DNA of 64,000 bases, taken from NCBI RefSeq assembly GCF_000003195.3, contig NC_012871.2, positions 12,503,022 through 12,567,021 on the forward strand. The letters are read 5' to 3'. The DNA is from Sorghum bicolor (Eukaryota; Streptophyta; Magnoliopsida; Poales; Poaceae). Of this stretch, positions 32,926 to 44,984 are shown piece by piece. The notes beneath the pieces were generated by a model. The model was not told where the DNA came from and ran no database searches. It was given only the letters and a program-made list of their open reading frames with translations. The first letter of the stretch is position 1, and every line of letters starts with the position of its first letter. The position numbers were made by a program, and so were the translations under genes.

Positions 32926-35900
32926 TATTAACTAGTAAATATGCCCGTGCGTTGCAACGGGAGGAAAAAAAATATTATCAACGGTCAAACTCCAATAAGT
33001 ATCAGCTTGCATGTATAACTGAAGAGCCAAATTAGGGTAGTATACTTCTTGATAAGGAATAAAATTCCTATGACGTGTATGTCTCAATTCAGTAAGAAGC
33101 TTTTCTAAGATACGTGCGAACAATTTTGAGCATCGAAGACATGGTACTCCACTAAATAAACTTACTTCATGGCTTCATTATATCCATCCACCATTTAATG
33201 ATTGTTCTTGCAGAAGTAGAAACCAAAGAAAATCAAAGCAGGGCCAATAGGCCGTCCAATATGGTCGATCAACTGATAACCAGTAAGATATCAGTATAAC
33301 CATTGCTAAATATTTTGAACAAACTAAGCTACCACATTTGTTTCTACCCAAAACAACAAACTACAAGCGGATATAGTTAAGGGATTATAATTTCTTAAAA
33401 TTTCATAAGTTACATCATATATCAAATATATATGTATATCACCTCTGAAAAAAGAGACAGAAAGATGAGTTTGAAATGGCCAGAAATTTATATATCACAG
33501 TCGCTTTCTCCTGAATCTTTTATGACTCCTCCATGACCATTGAAGCAACAAATCACAAGTGCAATCCCAAGCTTTCTCCAAAGGTTGATCTGCCAGGTAT
33601 GTTTGGGTCGCTTGGGTCAAGAAACAATCCTGATCAGACTCTTGAATACTTGAATTTCAGGCAAACAATTTGCAATACTTCCTCCCAAACATGGTCATAT
33701 TGCATATTACCGATGGTGCTATATATAGAGAAAGCTCACCATGCCCGAGCTTCATGCAGATCTTTAGATAATAAGCTCTTGCGTTTATAGCCACAGACAA
33801 AAGGCTCCAAACTTTGTTGGCGTCCTGGTAAAAAACAACCAAGGAATATTTCTTTTCTGAAGAAGCGTGAGGTGTACGAACAGCATGTTGAACTTTGTAT
33901 GCAGCATTCATAGAATTATATGAATCTAGTTCATTCAGAAAATTGCAAAGAATCATCTTCTCCAAATCACAAAGGTAATATATTATATTGTAATCACACA
34001 GCAAAACTTGTAATTCACAAATATTTATCTTTATAAAGTTTACAGTAACTTTTTTGACAAGTAACACTTATAGAATATGCACGGATAAGACACTTCCCAT
34101 AGACAAATATAGTCAAGTGATATTACCAGTTTATATGTGAAAATACTGTAGTTAATACCAGGACCATCCAAAAAAATCCATGTAAAGGGAAAAGTTCATG
34201 TGGTACTGACATAAATATAGATCAGATAATAGATAATTAATTCGAGCTGCATTGGTAGCCTGCAAACTGAAAACAGAATGGACAACCTGCATTAACAGTT
34301 TACAAATCAATTAGGACATAGATTTGACCAATAATTGTTTCTAAGCAAAGAGAACAATACCAACAACACAAATTCATCTAGTTATTCACCTTTATAAGCA
34401 TCAAGACTCAGACCCCTCTGAAGTCCAAAGCAGGGGATGGAAGCTAATGTCAGACAACACAGCGGTGGGCACCATGGCCTCGAGGCTGCCAATTTAGAAA
34501 CTACCATAGGAATACTAATAGTTTTGGAATAGGGGGAAGAATTTGTGCTTTCTGAAGAAAATGAGAAAGTTACATACATGACTGTGGAGGAGGCTACGCA
34601 ACCTTGTTTTCTCTGCACCCATGCTGACAAGCTTGCTGCCTCCATATTTGTACAAGTAAAGGAGCGTCTGATCGAGGAATAACAGCTTTGCATGGAACCT
34701 ATAATGGATGTCCAAATTTTGCAAATCCTTAGTATACTCCTATATGCTAAAATCTTGAAAAATTCTTCAAGAACTACTCTTACAGCATAACGTCAGAAAA
34801 AAAGTGAAGAGGATGAAATAGCCACACCAAGAAGCAAACCTTGCTTGATCCGCTTTTATTCTTGTCCAGCTCGACGAGAATAGGATTCAAAGGCAAGATG
34901 AGGAACTTCTGAACTTGTTTAGCTCGGCGAGATCAGGACTCGAAGTTTGCAAAAACAGGATATCCCAATGACACATTTGTCAACCATATCTCTACTGTAT
35001 AAATATAAATAAATACAAAAAAACAGTGAGAAGTTTGTGTCGAACTAAGTTCATGTAGAACATGGATCTTTTCCCGATGTGAGATGGTGTCCCGATCAAT
35101 TTTTTTGGTCGATCTGAGCTCGTGTCTCGATCAGAGCGGGTGTCTTCGTTCGATTGGATTCTGATTCCGATTCACAACGCCTAGCTAGCTGGCTCCTGTG
35201 GCAGCACCTTCGAGCCGTGCCACCCTGCCTTGCAGGCCTAGCCGCCGACGGTGGCGGCGTCCCAGCGAGCAGGCGCAAGCACGCGTGAGCGCGGACGGCG
35301 AGCCCGCGTGGGCAAGCGGACGGCGGCGAACGGGCGTGGGCGAGCGCGCGTGGGTAAGCGGGCGGCGGCGAGCAGGCGGCAAGCACGCGTGAGCGAGCGC
35401 AGCCGAGAGCCGTTGTGGTCCTCCTTGGCGCAGAGGTAGAAGAGCGCACCGTCGTCCTCGGCGCGCAGGAGGGAGCGCAACAGGCCCCGGCGGGCGCGGA
35501 CGTGGAGCGGCTCGTTGATGAAGGTCAGGCAACCGTAGTCGTGGTTCCCGCACGGGAACAAGATGGATTCGAGTGGTGGCAGCGGCGACGCGAATCTGGA
35601 AGGCCGGTCGTTATGCACACACGAGGGAGAAGCAAGCCGAACCGCGAGCGGGCTGTTCGGGGCCAGACGAAAATCTAACCAGACCAAAAAAAAAAAAAAA
35701 GACTGAAATTGCAACGGAAGAAAAATATTAAATAGCCATAGAAAGTGATGACATAATGTTACTATCTATTTATATTTATTTTTTTATAAAATTTAAAGTC
35801 CATAATTTATTTTATTGATAACCATGACATCTATGTTATTAGATAATTAATATTTACAATAATATATAGGTCAGAGACATATTTATTTAATAATAATAAT

Positions 35901-37690
35901 AAAAATTAGTCAAACCTCATCTTACTCTAATATTACCTCTTAATATACCTTAGTATTATATTAAAACATGAGAAGTTTGTTGCTAGCATTATTTTTTTAT
36001 TTAGATTAGGATTCCAATGAAATATGATATGAGTTAAATGTATGTAGATTATGAACACATGGGCTTATGAAGTCTTCATATGACACAACAACACATCGTG
36101 CAAAGATAGTGAAAGCATCATCAAGCATAAATTTTGATAAATTAGTAAATTAGTGAGATATGCAAGAATGGTACTAAATCTTTTACCACAAATCAAGCAT
36201 CACATTAAATAGGCTACCATAAAATTTTCATACAAAGCAAGATAACTACAGTTTTAATTTTATACTAAAAAACACAGACAAGCATCTCCAGCAAAACAAA
36301 AATGTACTAAAATTTGTGATATTTTTTGTTTACTGCATGGATCTACATATGTGGAGCTAAACAAAATTTGTTTTGTAAATTTTAGATTTTTTATGAATTA
36401 CTACACATTTATTAATTTTCAGCCGATCAATTTTACACTAAAAAGCATAAGTAAGTATCTCCAGCCAAAAAATGTACTAAAATTTGTGATAGTTTTTGTT
36501 TACTGCATGGATCTATATGTGGAGCTAAATAAAATTTGTTTGTAATTTTTAATTTTTTCTATAAATTACTATACATTTATCAACTTTCAGCCGATTTAAA
36601 TAATAAAAGAAAAGTAAACTAATAGGACAAACACTTTGCACTTAGGCCATGTACTTTCCTTATTTGCAATGTGCTCTGATGTGTTCAGAAGATTTTACAT
36701 TGGAAATTCTAGAAAAATTTCTATTCTTTTCTCTCTCTTCCACCGTTGAAGCCACGACCAATTGGTCGGACCGATTCGAACGACCGATTGCACGGAGAGA
36801 CAGACAGATTGACATCACATATTGAAATTTTCTCTCTTTATAGATAGAAGATATAGATATATACTTCAAATATAAAACTATATATAAACATACAGTTAAA
36901 TTGTTATGTTAAGTCCAATCAGTAGTGTTTTTAAACTTTAATCTCTTCTGCCACGTTCATGACAAGAGAAGACAAGAGAATAGTAAAAGTTTGCTTTTTT
37001 AAAAAAAAAAAGAATAGTAAAAGTCCGTACTGCTGGAGGCCTGGAGAATCTGCCAAACGGGGAATCGTCTCCGCCTTCGCCGCCGCAATGGCGAGACAGA
37101 TCTCGGACCCATTCTCCGCCATCGATGAAACGCCAGAAGAAATCGAGTACCACCACCGTCGCCTCCCTCGCAGATGACATCTTGCTCAAGATCTTCCTCC
37201 GCCTCCTCTCCCTTGCCACTCTCATTCGAGTCGGCCTCACCTGCCGCGGGTGACGCCGCGCGGTGGCCTCCTCCCCTGCCTTCCGTTGTCGCTTCCGTGA
37301 GACTCACCCGACGCCCCTCCTGGGGCTCTTCTTCAAACCTCCTGGCACCGTCTAGGACCTTGCACTCCCCGCCTTTCCCTCCTTCGTCCCCACCAGCGGC
37401 ACCGATCGGGACCAAGCCGCCGCCGTCCGAGGATGGGACTTCTTCCTCACCTCCCTCTAGGAGCGCCACGGCCTCCACAACGACCGAGACATCCATGACT
37501 GCCGCGGCGGGTACCTCCTCCTCACGGATGCCGATCAGTTAACGATGGCAGTGACCAATCTTTGCAACGGAAAAAAAAAAGGCGGCCGACGGAACTGTAG
37601 GAGGGCGCGGATGGGAAAGTCGGGACGCGGATAGGAGAGAGGAGCAAGCAGAAAAAAAAGTCAGACTAAAATTTTGCCTCTTTATTAGTA
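32926..37690. other. Mixed region with gene-fragment-like and possible Helitron-like sequence
   Basis: Starts just after the LINE with ATGCCCGTGCGTTGCAACGG (32941-32960), a hairpin motif recurrent in grass genomes and, as I recall it, seen near Helitron-type ends. Short exon-like minus-strand pieces lie inside: about 33657-33970 (SSEKKYSLVVFYQ), 34515-34724 (FHAKLLFLDQTLLYLYKYGG) and a GC-rich frame at about 35400-35600 (FINEPLHVRARRGLLRSLLR). I recognise none of them. The rest (35715-36900) is AT-rich and empty; a 150-bp block near 36300-36400 recurs near 36480-36590. A clear 3' CTRR end with hairpin was not found, so the Helitron idea is only a possibility. Confidence 0.3.
37125..37567 (+). 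pseudogene. F-box protein pseudogene (N-terminal part)
   Basis: From the ATG at 37125 the frame shows an F-box: SLADDILLKIFLRLLSL followed by RVGLTCRG. In-frame stops lie at 37251-37253 (TGA exactly where the conserved Trp after CRG is expected), 37353-37355 (TAG) and 37458-37460 (TAG). Between them the frame keeps protein-like sequence typical of grass F-box proteins (FRCRFRETHPTPLLGLFF and GGYLLLTDADQLTMAV). It ends at an A-run near 37570, after which homology is lost. It is unrelated in detail to the gene at 3277-6599. No product is expected. Confidence 0.7.
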
Positions 37691-38460
37691 GATGTTTAGG
37701 ATCGTATAGCGTTTATCCATTGGATCCATGGGTAAATGATATATATAATGTAGACGTGGTGCTTATACCGTATTTATCTGCGATTGTACCCTATATGCCA
37801 GATCGCGGGATAGTTCGTGGTAGTGACAGCTTCATTGATTCTTATATAGTCCCCCTCTCGTGTATTTGGCTGGCAGAGTAACATTATTACAGGGGAGTGA
37901 TTGCGATGTTTCTCATATTCCTTGCTAATATCACTATGCATGGGCGTAGTCCTGTCTCACAATGATTGCTAAGTATAATTGCACTAACTATGATATGATA
38001 GGCTGTATAGTTAAGAATAGCTTAGGAAATATTCTTGTAGTTCGTCCTAATTCCATGCTAATGACTTGCTAGAATATCTAATTGAGGTGCTTATCATATT
38101 TATATGTGGCTAAGTTATGCTGATCAGATTAATTATCTTTGTCACTATATATCCTTTATGTGACACTTATCCCTGTATGAAAGAGTTAGATAAATGTTCT
38201 CAATTATACATGCAGTGATAGATACTCAATCTTATATTCTATTCTATAATCAACATTGATGATTGCTAATCCCTTCCCAGTGGTAAAAATATAAATAACG
38301 ATACCTGGAATACTTCCCGGTTAAAATGCTACATCGGTATTAATCTGTGCGCTTGCAGATCTCATTTATTATTTATTTAGATGAACAATTGCATATTTTA
38401 ATACCGCATCTCTCATGTAATGCTGGTGATGACAACTTGGCTTAAGCGATATGAGGGATA
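37690..38460 (+). mobile_element. LTR fragment of a plus-strand retrotransposon, left of the Tat insertion
   Basis: The segment 38276-38370 (GTAAAAATATAAATAACGAT, then ACTTCCCGG and TGTGCGCTTGCAGATC) matches the 3' portion of the solo LTR at 42956-44193, so this is a related LTR. Its end continues across the Tat element: after the second GGATA copy, 51852-51860 gives GGTTTGGCA, then a primer-binding-like TTTTTGGCGCTG. The Tat element therefore landed about 14 bp before the end of this LTR. The left boundary near 37690 is approximate. Confidence 0.55.
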
Positions 38461-38920
38461 TGTCGACGAAAGCTAGTCGGCAGTCTATCTTGGGGTATAT
38501 CCACGGTAGTAGTTTATCGGTAGACGGTGCGCAAACTACGAACTTGATGGTGACGCAAGACACGGACAAGCTTTTTATCCAGGTTCGGCCGCCGAGTTGG
38601 CGTAATACCTACGTCCTGCGTCTGGTTGTATTGATTTGTGTTGAGAGAATAATGTATCCTAGGGGGGTCCCTTGCCTCTCCTTATATAGTCCAGAGGGCA
38701 GGGTTACAGATCTGAAAACTAATCCTAGTCGGTTACAATTGCCATAGATAGTTCGATATCAATTCCTATTCTAACCGACTAGAATCCTGCTTGATCTCCA
38801 CGTCTTGTTTCCTTGCGTGAAACTCCGAGCTGTTGGATCAAGCTTTGAACTTGTCTCGTAATGGGCCAAGCCTCCTGGCCCAAGTCTGGCCGTAAGGGTA
38901 TAGGGGTTTATACCCCCACA
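38461..38920 (-). repeat. 3' LTR of the Tat element
   Basis: 460 bp, TGTCGACG...TACCCCCACA in plus orientation, direct copy of 51387-51846. The 12 differences I count between the LTRs are all transitions. A purine-rich tract (GGGGACTAGC on the minus strand) borders it at 38921-38930. Confidence 0.9.
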
Positions 38921-39450
38921 GCTAGTCCCCGAGCACCATGTATTGTGAAGTAACATGCCGTCTTGAGCTTCTTCGACCAATGAAACTTGACGTCTTCAAT
39001 CATCATGAAAATTGCCTAAATAATTGCAACGGTATTTTGACCAAATCTAAAGATATTTGATCAACATCATCATCGAGGAAGCCAATTGTTCGAAGAATGC
39101 ATGGTGCTCTTGAGAAAAAATATTTCTTTTTCGATGAAGTGTGCCCACTTTACTTTTCTGAAAAGTACAGTCCTTCAAAAAAGCAAGCAAGTTCACCTCA
39201 AGGTGAAGTGTGCCCACTTAGTCCCCGAGCCTGGTAGCAGGTGACGTAGGCACGTGGTGCCAGGGTCAAAATTAAAATCCTCAAAGTAACTTTGAATGTG
39301 AGATGCATCGCCAGATGCATCGTACCGATGTAGTCCCCGAGCTTGCTGGAAGGCGAATATGAACCTTGTAGCAAGGTCTAAAAAATTAAAATTGTCCAGT
39401 CCCCGAGCATCTCATACTCGTTTAGTACCGGATAGACTTATCAATTTGGC

Positions 39451-39870
39451 GAGCTAGTCAACCAGTCCCCGGGTGTACAATGCTCGGAGATCGGTACAAC
39501 CCGCAGATTCCCGAACTAGCAGACTGGGCGACCAGTCCCCGGGCATCAAGTGCTCGGTGGTCGGTGCAGTCCCTGAATTCCCGAACTAGCAGACTGGGCG
39601 ACCAGTCCCCGGGCATCAAGTGCTCGGTGGTCGGTGCAGTCCCTGAATTCCCGAACTAGCAGACTGGGCGACCAGTCCCCGGGCATCAAGTGCTCGGTGG
39701 TCGGTGCAGTCCCTGAATTCCCGAGCTAACAGACTGGGCGACCAGTCTCCAAGCATACAGTGCTCGTTGGTCGGTGCAGTCCCCGGATTGTTGAGCTGAC
39801 AAACTGGGCGACCAGTCCCCGGGCATCAAGTGCTCGGTGGTCGGTGCAGTCCCCGGATTGCTGACCCTCT
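39451..39870. repeat. 70-bp tandem repeat, about six copies
   Basis: The unit with CGACCAGTCCCCGGGCATCA and TGCTCGGTGGTCGGTGCAGT recurs with period 70 (AGACTGGGCG at 39521, 39591, 39661 and 39731, AAACTGGGCG at 39801). The three central copies are nearly identical, the outer ones diverged. It lies between pol and the 3' LTR, where Tat-lineage elements often carry tandem arrays. Confidence 0.85.
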
Positions 39871-40262
39871 ACCATTTTTGTCTATTTATTTTGAAAAAAA
39901 TCTTCCCAGACAAATGATTGATGTGACGAGACCTCCTGACGCAATGTCAGATGGTTGCGTGAAAAGTTGCGCCTAGTAACTGTGCAGCCGCCCTTTGCGC
40001 GGTTTGAGAAAAGGAAACCATCAATTTGTATGAAAACGCCACCGCATTAATTGCCGATAATTATTGAAAACTGAAGCGCCGCGTCCGCCGTTGGGCCCGC
40101 CCACTTCCCAAGAATGTGAGAAGTGGGAGGGGTGGAGTTGTGGTTTATAAAATCCTGATAGTTACCCTGCATTGCTTACCCTGCCATTGCCTTCAAGCTT
40201 TCCGCTCTTGCCTTCTACAATCACCTGCGCCCTCCTAGCTTGCAACCACTCCCGCATCTCCA

Positions 40263-43200
40263 ATGGCGAAAAGTGACTCCAAGAAGAGGGCCGAGCTGAT
40301 GGCCAAGGAATGGAAGAAATCCCGCAGCACTGTGAAGTCCCTTGGTGACCTCGTCGATATGGGGCTACTGCACAGCCCCGAGCTCGGCGGCTGGAGGGCG
40401 CCAGAGGGGGAGAGCTACACCGACCCCCGCGCCGGTGAGATCGTAGTGTTCGAAGATTTTATTAAGAGGGGTTTTGGGGTTCCTTTCCATCCTTTTCTTC
40501 AGGGGCTTCTTTTGTACTATGAGATCGGGATTTGCAATTTGCACCCGAACTCAATCCTTCTCATCTCCACCTTCATTCATTTGTGCGAGGCCTATGTTGG
40601 CATAGAGCCGCACTTCGATCTCTTTCGTTATCTTTTCTGTTTAAGGAAGAAGGGAGCGGTTGGAGGCTCCAAGATTGCAGGTGGAGTATACCTCAATCTT
40701 CGCGACGGAATGAAGAACAGGTACCAAAGCTGCCCATGGAACACTTCCCTCACCGAATGGTACAGGAAGTGGTTCTACGTCAGGGAGGAGCCGGGCAGCT
40801 CCACGTTCTGCGACGTGGGGTACATCCCCGAGAAGAGGGTCAGTTGGACCGACCGCCCTGAGTTCGACGGCCAAGTAGCGGACCTCATGAAGCTGATCGA
40901 CTGGTCGCGCTTGGACGGGCTAGGGGTGGTCGGCAACTTCGTTTGTCGTCGGGTGATGCCCTGCCAGAAGAGGGTGCACTCGGCGTACGAGTACGCTGGA
41001 AGCCAAGACCCGACCAGGATGACGCCTGAGATCTTGGAGAAGGCGGAGGTGCAGCAGTTGTTGAACGAGCTGTTCAACTTTGCTGACGGGAGCTTCATCC
41101 GTGGTAGTGATCGGGTGCAGGCTTTCAAGCTGGGGCGACCAGCCCCTAAGGTAATGTTACTTACTGGTTGTGCCTCCTTGGTTTTTGTTTTTTCCTGCTG
41201 CTGACTTGCCTTTGTTACTGTTGTAGATCGGAGACGTTGACAGGTGCACGGTGTATGTATCACTGGCACCTGGGATGGAGAATCCTGCGGGTGAGGATCC
41301 GCCGGAGGATGACGCTGCTCGGTGCGCTCGGTACACCAGCAGTGAAGAGGAGCAGGCCCGCCCCGTCCCGACCACCGAGGACAGAGTGGCGGGGAAAAGA
41401 CCATTAGCGGCAGACCCTTCTCCTGCGCCGACGCTGCCAGCAGAGAGCAGCCAGTCGCCGAAACGTCGGCGGCTCGTCCGGATCGCCGACGACGAAGACG
41501 AGGAGGAGGAGGCCGCGCCCTCGTTGGTTCGGAGGCCTCGTAGTCGTCCGGACGTCGCGCTGGCCACTGCTGGTCGGGTGACCAGTGACCCGCCTGCTCC
41601 GCACGTCGAGCCGACGCGCGTTTTGGAGACGGGGGCGCAGGCACCGTCCGGTAGAGTCAGAAGGCGGTTCACCGCGACGCACGGGCGCTCCGACCTGTAA
41701 GTTTGCATTCTTACTTTCGTGCTGCGATTTGTTGCATTTTATTGCTGCGTTTTGACACTGTTCAAATGTCGCTTTATTATCAGCGCGGCGTCGGACGTCG
41801 ATCCCGACCACGTTGCCGACCAGAGGATGGCCGAGCCTGCCGATGCCACTGAGGACGCGGCGCCACAGACCACGGAGCAGCCTGCGGTGGCAACCGTGTC
41901 TGAGAGCGCTGAGGAGCCTCCGGCCTCGGCAAGGACCACAGCGAGCAGCCCGACAAGGGGTGAGGAGGCTACGAGGACTCCTCCCCCGAGTAGCGTCGCG
42001 GAAGGGGAAGACAGAGCCCCGACCCCTCCACCCGCCGAAGAGAGGGGGGTCCCAACGCCGCCCCGGGCGGGAGCCTCTTCGTCCGTAGGCCCCCCGGGCC
42101 TGGTCCAGGGGCCGGTGATGCCTGCGACCACAACCGGTTGCAATGCGGCGAACGAGGAAACCCAGGCGGCCTCCGACGACGAGGTGGAGGAGATTGAAGG
42201 TCGTCCCCGTGATGGCCGCCAGCACGTATACGTGTGGCGCCAACGTGGGGACCACTTCATCGGGCACGAGGAGCTCGCGAAGACGGAAGAGGCCGCCAGG
42301 GTGGAGCGCGCGGCCAAGCGTCTCGTGGACGAAGTCAAGGTAAGTGATCCTTTGCACTGCTCGACACCTTCGTGTTATCTTGCTGGGTCGACATATGTTC
42401 TTTTTGCAGGGCGCAATGAAAATGGCGAAGTACCGGAAGAGGTGCTTCGACCAAATAGAAGGCATTGTGGCCGAGAACAAGGCCCTGACCGCGGAGGTGG
42501 ACCGGCTGCGGTCGGAGGTTGGGAGAAGGTGGCCGAGATGAGCGCCCAGGAGGAGCGTCGTCTCGAGCTCACTCGTCGTTTAGCCGACCAGTATCGGCAG
42601 CGGACAGGTCAGTCACATGCTCCGAGCAGCTGTATGTAGCCGCATGGTTGGTTTTGTTTGACCAGGGAAGTGTTCTTGCAGACTTGGAGGAAGAGGTTGC
42701 GTGCCTCCGACAAGAGAAAGAGCAGCTCGGGCAAGAGCTTGCCGGGGCACTGGAGGTCGGGCGCCGAGCAGGGGAGGAGCTAGGCCAGAGGGACCGGGAG
42801 TTGACTGGTAATAACCGTACCGCCCCCGTTATTTACCGCTTTCGTTATGCTTGGACTGACCTCTTGCTTGTTTTGCAGTGCTCAAGGTGAATACCAAGAG
42901 GCACTTAGACGAGCTGGTCAAGGATCGGGACTCCTGGAAGACTAATTGTATTAGGTGTTGACGGTCCTTAAGTATCAAATTTAATTATCAAATAAACAAA
43001 GAAAAGGATCCAAATGAAATCAACATCTAGACTTAGGGTTTTATCTGACAGAATTCCACGAGTTTTGGTGTTTGTCTATTTCTGCAGGGGGTTATCAGGA
43101 AATAAGGAAGAAAGACCCACATGTCAGGATTACATAGAGATATCAACGCACCGCGCAATTTTCTACCATCTAGAAGACTCCAGAAGCCACGAGACCGAAG

Positions 43201-44672
43201 CGAAGGCGAAACGGGGCCAGGCCCAGGGCGCCCGCCCTGAGGACCTGGGCGCCCGCCCACCTCTGGACTCCGTTCCGGACTCTCTTCGCACACGACGTTC
43301 CACCGACCTATTGGATCCAGAATAACGTAGTACCACCTCGCCTACCGACCCAAAAACGCATAGAAGGGGAGGACTATATAAGCAAGGCCCCCCTGGCCCT
43401 TGGAGAAGACATGAAGAAGTTATCATAGAGATTGAGGGGTGCCCTCGAAGGAAAACCTCTTCTCTAAATAATATTTCTTTTTAGGCTTAGCAACCAATGT
43501 AAGGTAGAAATAGATCTTCTAGTTTCTACTAGATTGAGAGAGATAGAGTGGAGGTGTGGATCGGAGGAAGGCCGGCCTGTCGGTGTCTACTCCGAGTTGT
43601 ACCTACGGGATCAAGTCTCCTAACCCGAGGCTTGCTTCTAAGATTCTTCAGTAATTCGACTTCTAATTACTAGTAAGTGCTTGTTTTATTGTTCTTTGGT
43701 TTATGAGTGTACTTTAATCCTCTTCCGGTTGAGTATTAGAGTAATCACTTGTTAGCGTAAACGTGGTGTTTAGGCTAGGGTACTCATAGATATCCCCTGA
43801 CTAGCTGGACCGTGGTAGTAGCGAGGAACGTGACATTTCCGAGTTACCTTTGCAGATCACATCTCGTTAGCAGGACGGGTAGGTTTATAGGTGCGGGTCG
43901 AACATCCTTTGTGTTGTCTAGATTCCGTGAGCCTCCCCAATAGAACAGTAGATCATCCTTACCAAGGTTAGAACGAGACTACGGTTGCAGTCTTCTCTAT
44001 ACATCACTCACATCGAGAAACATTCTTTGTAGCCTAAAGGGGTAGTAGCAATAGATTTGGTTAGTCAGATGCACCCTTTCTCCCAGTTGTAAAAATATAA
44101 ATACGATAACTCTGGATAGCCTCCCGGGTGAAATGCTCACCGATATCCGTGCGCTTGCGGATCATTTTCTAATTGCGTTACCAAATATCAACATTAGGCT
44201 TTGGAAAGGAGTAGCCCTGGTCCTAGACTTGATCAGCCCCAAGCTTCCGGAAAGCCAGCCTCGCGCGCCGAGACTAACGCGAGTCGAAAAGGCACAACAG
44301 GCGTGGGACTGGCTCCAGCAGTTCATGAAGGACGCCGGGGAATTCGCTGGCGCGCATGTCCTCAGCATGGTGCGCGCCCACTACCCCATGGTCGACTTGT
44401 CCAGGCTAGAGAAGGGGTACCCGAAGGAAGTCGGCCCGCAGGAGGCGGACGAGCTTCGGGCTGGTCTGCTAGACTTGTCGTCGACGGTGATCGGCGACAT
44501 CAATCTATGCGGGACGGCCACTCCCCCCCGACCAGCCGGGTTCGGACAGGTCAGCCAGGGAGTTGTCGGGGGCGTCCCTTGCCGGAGATGGGCGGTCGAC
44601 GCCTGCGGTCTCGACCAGCCAGGCGCCGGTGGCCCTGACCCCTTCGTCCGGGCAGCAAGGCCAGGCGGGTGA
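40263..44672 (+). pseudogene. Antisense gene of the Tat element (Transposase_28 'gypsy type transposon' domain), interrupted by a solo LTR
   Basis: A spliced plus-strand gene, opposite to gag-pol. Exons: 40263-41150, 41227-41696, 41784-42339, 42410-42607, 42682-42807, 42879-42955, and then, after a solo LTR, 44199-44672; junctions are GT-AG. Exon 1 carries the domain I recognise as the putative gypsy-type transposon family (FGVPFHPFLQGLLLYYEIGI, then LHPNSILLISTFIHLCEAYV). Exons 2-3 are acidic and Pro/Ala-rich with a basic nuclear-signal-like KRRRLVR. Exons 4-6 form coiled coils (LRQEKEQLGQELAGALEVG). The last part resumes in the same frame beyond the solo LTR and ends at TGA 44670-44672. A likely small frame slip near 42518 also damages exon 4. 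A TATA-like TTTATAAAATCC is at 40143-40154. Function is unknown; such extra ORFs are known in plant Tat elements. Confidence 0.8.
42956..44193 (+). mobile_element. Solo LTR inserted in the antisense gene
   Basis: 1238 bp beginning TGTTGACGGTCC and ending ATATCAACA, flanked by a perfect 5-bp duplication TTAGG (42951-42955 and 44194-44198). There is no internal retroelement sequence or second LTR, so it is a solo LTR left by unequal recombination. A TATA-like ACTATATAAGC at about 43373-43383 points to plus orientation. Its 3' third resembles 38276-38370. Confidence 0.9.
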
Positions 44673-44984
44673 TCAGCCCGAGCAGTAGGCCTAGTAGAAT
44701 AGTCTGTAGGAGTAGACTAGTGACCGCCCGTCAGGGTGTTTTATTGTAAACTTTGTATGTAAAGTTTGTAATAAAGTTTGATTTTGTCATGACTATGATT
44801 TTGAGCGTTGTAAAGTTATCTGAGTGATGTATCACTGTGTTTGACTGGTAGTCGTTAAGAATTTCCGTCGCGGAGGAAATTGTTGTTTTCGTCGAAAGCT
44901 CTGTGTGTAAACAAAGTATAGCCAAAAAGAAAAACTTTTATTATTGCCAATTACTAGAATCTTACAAGCAAAAGTTATTGGAAC

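Noticed and set aside
35500..35600. GNHD-like motif suggesting a metallophosphoesterase
   Set aside because: Only the four residues match; the surrounding sequence lacks other motifs of that family.
39451..39870. Regular 70-bp repeats resembling a CRISPR array
   Set aside because: Whole units repeat, with no unique spacers, inside a plant retrotransposon. It is a tandem repeat.
41404..42480. 358-codon minus-strand frame opposite the antisense gene
   Set aside because: It crosses introns of the plus-strand gene and is Arg-rich low complexity; the plus-strand reading has splice sites and coiled coils.
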